Assembly: GCA_964603155.1 (NCBI GenBank)
Contig: CAZRTZ010000048.1
Span: 1-20,862, forward strand
DNA: 20,862 nucleotides
Origin: VAUL01 sp964603155
GTDB taxonomy: Bacteria; Desulfobacterota; Desulfuromonadia; Desulfuromonadales; BM103
Direction: 5' to 3'
Shown here: positions 15,867-20,862 of the stretch, piece by piece
Layout: each line of letters starts with the position of its first letter
Numbering within the stretch: the first letter of the stretch is position 1
Translations under genes and position numbers: made by a program
Notes under the pieces: model-generated
What the model was told of the DNA's origin: nothing
Seen by the model: only the letters and a program-made list of their open reading frames with translations
The model's database searches: none

Positions 15867-17201
15867 ATGGATTTTGCCCAACTTGCCCTGAAAGTTCCGA
15901 CCATCCTCTTTCCCCGCGACGGCGTCGATCTGACCCGCTGGGCGGTGATCGCCTGCGACCAGTACACCGCCGAACCGGAGTACTGGGCGCAGGTCGATGC
16001 CCTGGTCGGCACGGCGCCCTCTACCCTGCGCCTGACCTTTCCCGAGGTGTTTCTCGGCAAGGGGGACGAGACGGCACGCATCGCCGCGATCAATGCCGCG
16101 ATGCAGCAGTACCTGGCCGACGGTACGCTGCGCGAACTCCCCCCGGGGCTGATCCTGCTCGACCGGCAGACCGGCCACGTGCCGTCGCGCAAGGGGTTGA
16201 TTGTCGCCCTCGATCTGGAGCATTACGATTACCTCCCGGGGGCACAGACGCTGATTCGCGCCACCGAGGGGACGATCCTCGACCGCCTGCCGCCGCGCAT
16301 CCGCGTGCGCGAGAAGGCGCCGATCGAGCTGCCGCACATCATGGTGCTGATCGACGATCCCGAACAGACCGTCATCGAGCCGCTGTTCGCCGCGGAACTA
16401 CCGCTGCTCTACGACTTCGCACTGATGGAGCATGGCGGCCGGCTGCGCGGCTGGCATGTCGACGAACCGGCCCTGCTCGAACAGGTCGGCCTGGCCCTGG
16501 CCCGCCTCGCCGATCCCCGGCGCTTCAAGGAGCGCTACGGCAGCGAGCAGGCGATGCTCTACGCTATGGGCGACGGCAATCACAGCTTCGCCACGGCCAA
16601 GGCGATCTGGGAACAGCTCAAGGCCGCGGCCCCCGACCCGCAGGCGATCATGGACCACCCGGCCCGTTACGCCCTGGTCGAACTGGTCAACGTCCACGAT
16701 CCGGGACTGGAGTTCGAGGCGATCCACCGCGTGCTCTTTGCCGTCGACGCCGAGGATCTGCTGGCCTGTGCCCAGGCGCATTTTGCCGCGGTCGGCACCC
16801 CGTGCCGGGTCGAGTGGCTGGCCGATGCGGCTGCGGTCGCGGCCGCCGTAGCCGCAGCCCCGGCCGGGAGCCATGCGCTTCCGTTCATTGCCGGCGGGAG
16901 GCGCGGGCTGCTCACCGTGGTGCGCCCCCATCTGACCCTGGCGGTGGCGACGCTGCAGGAATTCCTCGACACCTATCTGGGGGCCGGCGGGCGCGGGCAC
17001 ATCGATTATATTCACGGCGCCGAAGCGGTCGAGCGCCTGAGTGCACCGGCCGACGCGGTCGGTTTCCTGCTCCCGGCCATCTCCAAGCACGACCTGTTTC
17101 GCGCCGTGGTGCACGAAGGCGCCCTGGCCCGCAAGACCTTCTCCATGGGAGAAGCCGACGAGAAGCGCTTCTACCTGGAGTGTCGGCGGATTTCACCGTA
17201 G
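15867..17201 (+). CDS. DUF1015 family protein
   Basis: This 444-residue protein is of the DUF1015 family, whose biochemical role I do not know. Recognisable stretches are VPTILFPRDGVDLTRWAVIA, ACDQYTAEPEYW, AMGDGNHSFATAKAIWEQ (a well-conserved GDGNHS motif), YALVELVNVHDPGLEFEAIHR and the C-terminal FLLPAISKHDLFRAVVHEGA. The frame is open 45 nt further upstream, but GCGGAGG before the ATG at 15867 favours that start. In many bacteria this family is encoded beside serC and serA, as here, which suggests a link to serine metabolism. The stop codon TAG lies inside an inverted-repeat element. Confidence 0.9.
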   Translation: MDFAQLALKVPTILFPRDGVDLTRWAVIACDQYTAEPEYWAQVDALVGTAPSTLRLTFPEVFLGKGDETARIAAINAAMQQYLADGTLRELPPGLILLDRQTGHVPSRKGLIVALDLEHYDYLPGAQTLIRATEGTILDRLPPRIRVREKAPIELPHIMVLIDDPEQTVIEPLFAAELPLLYDFALMEHGGRLRGWHVDEPALLEQVGLALARLADPRRFKERYGSEQAMLYAMGDGNHSFATAKAIWEQLKAAAPDPQAIMDHPARYALVELVNVHDPGLEFEAIHRVLFAVDAEDLLACAQAHFAAVGTPCRVEWLADAAAVAAAVAAAPAGSHALPFIAGGRRGLLTVVRPHLTLAVATLQEFLDTYLGAGGRGHIDYIHGAEAVERLSAPADAVGFLLPAISKHDLFRAVVHEGALARKTFSMGEADEKRFYLECRRISP

Positions 17202-17290
17202 GGGCGTGATTGATCACGCCCTGGGCGCAATGAATTGCGCCCCTACGATAGGCGGGTTCAATTGTAGGGGCGCGGTTACCCCGCCCCTAC
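17198..17290. repeat. GTAGGGGCG inverted-repeat elements (two adjacent units)
   Basis: Unit 1 (17198-17246) is bounded by GTAGGGGCG and CGCCCCTAC. It contains two hairpins, GGGCGTGA/TCACGCCC (17202-17221) and GGGCGCAAT/ATTGCGCCC (17223-17242). Unit 2 (17264-17290) repeats the same 9-bp ends around CGGTTACCC. They fill the gap between the DUF1015 gene and serC. The pattern resembles small palindromic repeats scattered in many bacterial genomes. It may terminate or stabilise transcripts. No transposase is associated. Confidence 0.85.
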
Positions 17291-17325
17291 AGTTTTGCAC
17301 TACCGTTATATGACAGGAGTAGATG

Positions 17326-18417
17326 ATGACCCACAGGGTATTTAATTTCGGTGCCGGTCCGGCGATGCTGCCGCTGCCGGTCATGGAGAAGATCCGCGAC
17401 GAATTCCTCGATTATCGGGGGATGGGCGCTTCTGTCATCGAGATCAGCCATCGCAGCAAGGAATTCCAGGCGATTCAGGACGAGGCCAAGGCACTGCTGT
17501 ATGAGCTGGCCGGGATTCCCGGAAATTACCGGATCCTCTTTGTCCATGGTGGCGCGCGCATGCAGTTTGCCGCCCTGCCGCTCAACCTGGCCGGGCGCTC
17601 GGCCACCAGGACCTGCCTCTACGTCGAGACCGGCAACTTCTCGCAGCTGGCGATCAAGGACGCGCAGCCGTTCGCCGAGGTGAAGGTGGTTGCCTCCGGA
17701 GCCGCCAGCGGCTTCCGCAGCCTGCCGTCGCTCGATCCGGCGGTCATCGACCAGGGGGCCGCCTATCTGCACATCACCAGCAACAACACGGTGTGCGGCA
17801 CCCGCTGGAACACCTTTCCGGAGGCCGGCAGCGTGCCGCTGATCGCCGACCAGACCTCGGAGATCCTCTCGCGGGTCATCGATTACCGGAAGTTCGGGGT
17901 GATCTACGCCGGGCTGCAGAAGAACCTCGGTCCGTCGGGGATGGCGGTCGTCGTCATTCGTGAGGACCTGCTCGGTACGCCTGCCGCGCAGACGCCGCTG
18001 CTGCTCAACTACACCCAGCTCGACAAGGACGACTCGCTGACCAACACCACCAACACCTTCGCGGTCTACGTGGTCAGATGCATGCTCGAATGGCTCAAGG
18101 CGGAAGGCGGAGTCGCGGCCATGGAGCGACGCAACGAGGAGAAGGCGGCGGTGCTCTACCGGGCACTGGATGAATCCGGCTTCTACCGTGGGTTCGCCGA
18201 CCCGTCCTGCCGCTCGACCATGAACGTCACTTTCCATCTGCCGACGCCGGACCTGGAAAAGCGGTTCGCCCAGGAAGCGCTGAAGGCGGGACTCTATGCC
18301 CTCGAAGGGCACCGCGCCGTCGGCGGGCTGCGCGCCTCGATCTACAATCCGATGCCGCTGGCCGGGGTTGAGGCCCTCGCCGGGTTTATGCGCGAGTTCG
18401 AGCGCAAGAACGGCTGA
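17326..18417 (+). CDS. serC: Phosphoserine aminotransferase
   Basis: This 363-residue PLP enzyme converts 3-phosphohydroxypyruvate and glutamate to O-phosphoserine and 2-oxoglutarate. RVFNFGAGPAMLP, SVIEISHRSKEF, YLHITSNNTVCGTRW and the PLP lysine K199 in IYAGLQKNLGPSG are all present. The C-terminal GHRAVGGLRASIYNPMPL is typical. The family's usual QGGAS segment is HGGAR here (VHGGARMQF), a small departure. Two ATGs lie in tandem (17323 and 17326). The second has better spacing (6 nt) from AGGAG at 17315-17319. With serA at 19076 it supplies serine, which is also the precursor of Sec-tRNA. Confidence 0.95.
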   Translation: MTHRVFNFGAGPAMLPLPVMEKIRDEFLDYRGMGASVIEISHRSKEFQAIQDEAKALLYELAGIPGNYRILFVHGGARMQFAALPLNLAGRSATRTCLYVETGNFSQLAIKDAQPFAEVKVVASGAASGFRSLPSLDPAVIDQGAAYLHITSNNTVCGTRWNTFPEAGSVPLIADQTSEILSRVIDYRKFGVIYAGLQKNLGPSGMAVVVIREDLLGTPAAQTPLLLNYTQLDKDDSLTNTTNTFAVYVVRCMLEWLKAEGGVAAMERRNEEKAAVLYRALDESGFYRGFADPSCRSTMNVTFHLPTPDLEKRFAQEALKAGLYALEGHRAVGGLRASIYNPMPLAGVEALAGFMREFERKNG

Positions 18418-18432
18418 AATTATTTTTCACGA

Positions 18433-18485
18433 CCAGGGCCACCAGGGAGCCAAAGGCCTTTCTCGGTATTCTCGGTGTCTCGGAG
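18433..18485. repeat. Short 9-nt-period degenerate repeat
   Basis: Two CCAGGG units 9 nt apart (18433-18447) are followed by TTCTCGGTA, TTCTCGGTG and TCTCGGAGA (18460-18485), also with about 9-nt period. The tract fills the gap between serC and the hotdog gene. It resembles the degenerate CTCGGTGT-type intergenic repeats seen in many genomes, as recalled rather than searched. Confidence 0.5.
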
Positions 18486-18504
18486 AAGGGGTTTGTAAGT
18501 AAAC

Positions 18505-18990
18505 ATGACTGAACGCAGGAAAAAGCTCCCGTGTCTGAAACAGATTCCTGAACTGGCCGGCGAGGCGGGGTGGACCGACTTCGATGCCCCGGCCCTGGTC
18601 GGCGACTCGCTGCGCTTTGTTTCCGGCGACCCGACCGGTACCCGCTTCCGGGTGCGCTACTACCGCAACCAGGCCGGGGCACTGGTCGCCCGGGTCTGGT
18701 TCGGCCCGGAAACCGAGGGGCCCCCCGGGCACGCCCACGGCGGCAGTATCGCCGCCGTCCTCGACGAGGTGCTGGGGCTGGCCGCCTGGGCCGCCGGCTA
18801 CGCCATCGTGGTCGGCAAGCTCAATATCCACTTCCAGAAGCTGCTGCCCCTGCACACCGTGGTCCAGGTCGACAGCACCATCGTCTCCGCCGAGGGGCGC
18901 AAGGTCATGGTCCATGGCAGCATCCACGGGGCCGACGGCGAAGTCTTTGCCGAGGCCGACTGTCTGTGCATTACCATTCCCGGACGTTGA
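18505..18990 (+). CDS. PaaI-type hotdog-fold thioesterase
   Basis: This 161-residue protein is of the hotdog superfamily, which hydrolyses acyl-CoA thioesters. The central GPPGHAHGGSIAAVLDEVLG (about 72-91) is the family's active-site loop and helix, with the HGG and the acidic Asp/Glu. KLNIHFQKLLPL, a beta-strand region, follows. The substrate cannot be told from sequence. The Shine-Dalgarno is weak (GGAGAAGGGG about 14 nt upstream). It lies between serC and serA, and its stop codon overlaps the -35 box of the serA promoter. Confidence 0.85.
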   Translation: MTERRKKLPCLKQIPELAGEAGWTDFDAPALVGDSLRFVSGDPTGTRFRVRYYRNQAGALVARVWFGPETEGPPGHAHGGSIAAVLDEVLGLAAWAAGYAIVVGKLNIHFQKLLPLHTVVQVDSTIVSAEGRKVMVHGSIHGADGEVFAEADCLCITIPGR

Positions 18991-19015
18991 CAGTCGCCGG
19001 AATTGCGCCTAGAAT
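18987..19015 (+). promoter_or_regulatory. Sigma70 promoter of serA
   Basis: TTGACA (18987-18992) and TAGAAT (19010-19015) are separated by 17 bp, a near-consensus match. The predicted start is about 55 bp before the serA ATG. A GCGGGGC/GCCCCGC hairpin (19026-19032, 19044-19050) lies in the resulting leader, just before the Shine-Dalgarno. It has only a short T run after it and is probably not a terminator. Confidence 0.7.
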
Positions 19016-19075
19016 CACCATCGATGCGGGGCCGTGCCATACTGCCCCGCTCACCTTTTCCGGAGGATTCCCCAC

Positions 19076-20671
19076 ATGAAAGTCATAGTTACCGACGAAG
19101 TCTCGGAAAGCGGCCTGCAACTGCTTCTGGATGACCCGCGGTTCGAAGTCGATGTTTGTCTCGGCCTGACCACGGCGGAACTGCATCAGCGCATCGGTGC
19201 TTACGAAGCGATCATTACCCGCAGCGGCACCCAGGTGGACAAGCCGCTGCTGGAGCATGCCAGCGGCCTGAAAGTGATCGCCCGCGCCGGGGTCGGCATC
19301 GACAACGTCGATGTCGATGCCGCCAGCCAGCGCGGCATCATCGTGATCAACGCCCCCTTCGGCAACACCAATTCGGCGGCCGAGCACACCATGGCCCTGT
19401 TGCTGGCGCTGTGCCGCAACGTCACCGCCGCCAACGCCAGTCTCAAGGGCGGCGACTGGAAGCGGGCGCCGTTCACCGGTTACGAACTCAAGGGGAAGAC
19501 CCTCGGCGTGATCGGCCTGGGCAAGGTCGGCGGACGGGTGGCCCTGCGCGCCCGCGCCTTCGAGATGGAGGTCCTCACCTACGATCCGTACATCTCCGAA
19601 AAGCGCGCCGAAGATCATGGCGTACGCCTGGTTTCGCTGGAGGATCTGCTGCGGCTCTCCGACGTGGTCACCGTGCACACCCCGCTCAACGAGGAAACCG
19701 AGGGGATGCTGGGTGATGCCCAGTTCGAGCGGATGAAGGACGGGGTGCTGATCGTCAACTGCGCGCGCGGCGGGATCTTCGACGAGGCCGCCACCCTCGC
19801 GGCCCTGGAGAGTGGCCAGGTTGCCGGGGCCGCCTTCGACGTGTGGACCGAGGAACCGCCGAAAAGCGAGACCGTCAAGCGCCTGATCGCCCATCCGCGC
19901 ATGGTGGTGACCCCGCATCTCGGGGCCAATACCTTCGAGGCCCAGAAGAACGTGGCGGTCGACGTCTGCCAGGAACTGATCGACTACCTCGACGGCAAGC
20001 CGCTGGCCAATGCCCTCAACATCCCGCGCTTCGATCCCGACCTGATGGAGCACATGAAGCCGTTCATCGGCCTGGTCGGCACCCTCGGCGAATTCATTTC
20101 CAAGCTGGCGCCGCCCAATCCGCGCAAGGTGACCTTTACCTACAACGGCAAGCTGGCGCGCTTCGACTGCACGCCGCTGACGGTTTGCGGACTGGCCGCC
20201 CTGCTGCAGAACTGCACCGACCAGGACGTCAACATGGTCAATGCCATGCTGATCGCCGAGGAGATGGGGATTGCCGTGGAGGGGGTGCGCAGCACCGAGG
20301 CGGAGTCGTTCTCCAACCTCATTTCGCTGACCCTGGAGACGCCGACCGGGACGCGCATGGTCGCGGGGACCCTCTTCGACGGCACGCCGAAGATCGTCAA
20401 GATGCGCAACTTCGTGACCGACTTCACCCCCGAGGAGCACATGCTGGTGATCAGTTACGCCGACCGCCCGGGGCTGATCGGCAAGATCGGCACGATCCTC
20501 GGCGAAGAGGGGATCAACATCGGCAACATGAATCTCGGCCGGCAGGCCAAGGCCGGGGAGGCGATGGTGGTCCTTTCCACCGATTCGCCGGTCGAGCAGA
20601 AGGTCATCGACCGTCTGAGCAAGGCGATCGACCCGCTCTTCATCAAGGCGGTCCATCTCTCCGTCTGCTAA
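19076..20671 (+). CDS. serA: D-3-phosphoglycerate dehydrogenase
   Basis: This 531-residue enzyme oxidises 3-phosphoglycerate to 3-phosphohydroxypyruvate with NAD, the first step of serine synthesis. It has the long form: substrate-binding and Rossmann domains (about 1-315; GVIGLGKVGGRVALRA, NCARGGIFDEAA, the EEPP glutamate region, TPHLGANTFEAQKN with the catalytic His), an intervening ASB domain (about 320-450), and a C-terminal ACT domain (HMLVISYADRPGLIGKIGTIL, GINIGNMNLGR). The ACT domain suggests feedback inhibition by serine. The ATG at 19076 follows GGAGG. An upstream in-frame ATG at 19034 would put the ribosome-binding site inside the gene and is rejected. Confidence 0.97.
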   Translation: MKVIVTDEVSESGLQLLLDDPRFEVDVCLGLTTAELHQRIGAYEAIITRSGTQVDKPLLEHASGLKVIARAGVGIDNVDVDAASQRGIIVINAPFGNTNSAAEHTMALLLALCRNVTAANASLKGGDWKRAPFTGYELKGKTLGVIGLGKVGGRVALRARAFEMEVLTYDPYISEKRAEDHGVRLVSLEDLLRLSDVVTVHTPLNEETEGMLGDAQFERMKDGVLIVNCARGGIFDEAATLAALESGQVAGAAFDVWTEEPPKSETVKRLIAHPRMVVTPHLGANTFEAQKNVAVDVCQELIDYLDGKPLANALNIPRFDPDLMEHMKPFIGLVGTLGEFISKLAPPNPRKVTFTYNGKLARFDCTPLTVCGLAALLQNCTDQDVNMVNAMLIAEEMGIAVEGVRSTEAESFSNLISLTLETPTGTRMVAGTLFDGTPKIVKMRNFVTDFTPEEHMLVISYADRPGLIGKIGTILGEEGINIGNMNLGRQAKAGEAMVVLSTDSPVEQKVIDRLSKAIDPLFIKAVHLSVC

Positions 20672-20699
20672 TCTGAAAATTAGCGCGTATTTGTTAATA

Positions 20700-20735
20700 A
20701 AGGGGCACGCTGCGGCGTGCCCCTTGCCGTTTTTT
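20700..20735 (+). terminator. Intrinsic terminator of serA
   Basis: A perfect 11-bp stem, AAGGGGCACGC (20700-20710) with GCGTGCCCCTT (20715-20725), closes loop TGCG. GCCG and six T residues (20730-20735) follow. It begins 28 nt after the serA stop codon. Confidence 0.88.
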
Positions 20736-20830
20736 CTCCCCGCCCCCGCCCGACGCCTCCGATAAAAGTTCCACAAAAACAGGCAGTTGCGAAAAAGCTA
20801 GAAAAAATAAAAAATTTTTAACTTTTTGGG

Positions 20831-20859
20831 TTGACATGAAATATTGTTAATGTTATTTA
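20831..20859 (+). promoter_or_regulatory. Strong outward promoter at the right edge
   Basis: TTGACA (20831-20836) and TATTTA (20854-20859) are separated by 17 bp. An A/T-rich tract (20793-20826) directly upstream could act as an UP element. The stretch from about 20770 to the edge is much more AT-rich than the rest of the window. The gene it drives lies beyond the window. Confidence 0.65.
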
Positions 20860-20862
20860 TTA

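Noticed and set aside
17198..17290. CRISPR array or insertion sequence
   Set aside because: There are only two inverted units of different length, with no regular spacers, no transposase and no target-site duplication.
18971..20776. 601-codon minus-strand open frame
   Set aside because: It is a shadow of serA on the opposite strand; serA has all family motifs and its own promoter and terminator.

Overview
The window is GC-rich bacterial chromosome, almost fully coding. A decaheme cytochrome, an MtrB/PioB-type outer-membrane barrel, a ResB-type cytochrome c maturation protein, a complete selC/selA/selB set and a phosphorylated serine pathway point to a metal-respiring member of the Desulfuromonadia (Geobacter/Desulfuromonas-like). 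That placement is an inference from gene content, not from a marker gene.

Layout. 1-2153 (minus strand): a heptanucleotide repeat, trxB and ald. 2231-3517 (plus): resB. 3568-3706: selC (tRNA-Sec) with its terminator. 3713-6813: two LysR regulators (minus) flanking a two-gene plus-strand unit, a MauE/DoxX-like membrane protein and a periplasmic rhodanese. 7039-10486: a decaheme lipoprotein cytochrome and an outer-membrane barrel. 10623-13941: selA and selB. 13979-14139 (minus): tRNA-Phe with promoter and terminator. 14229-15501: an aromatic-residue leader peptide, a transcription attenuator and a class I DAHP synthase. 15524-20735: a small Cys-rich protein, a DUF1015 protein, serC, a hotdog thioesterase and serA. 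A strong outward promoter lies at the right edge.

Main discovery. The barrel gene that follows the decaheme cytochrome has one in-frame UGA (10052-10054). The frame then stays open for 143 more codons and ends in the C-terminal aromatic signature of outer-membrane barrels. A hairpin fitting the bacterial SECIS rules (8 bp, loop GUU, 23 nt after the UGA, plus a possible lower stem) follows immediately. The gene sits between selC and selAB. I read it as a selenocysteine-containing outer-membrane barrel of a porin-cytochrome conduit. Sec641, flanked by Cys634 and Cys654, falls in a predicted surface loop. The LysR regulators, the MauE-like protein and the rhodanese would then be candidate regulatory and redox/chalcogen partners.

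Second discovery. Upstream of the DAHP synthase is an unannotated 28-residue leader peptide with seven Phe, three Tyr and one Trp. It is followed by a terminator whose 5' arm can instead pair perfectly over 9 bp with the end of the leader coding region. This is a textbook layout for ribosome-mediated attenuation by aromatic amino acids.
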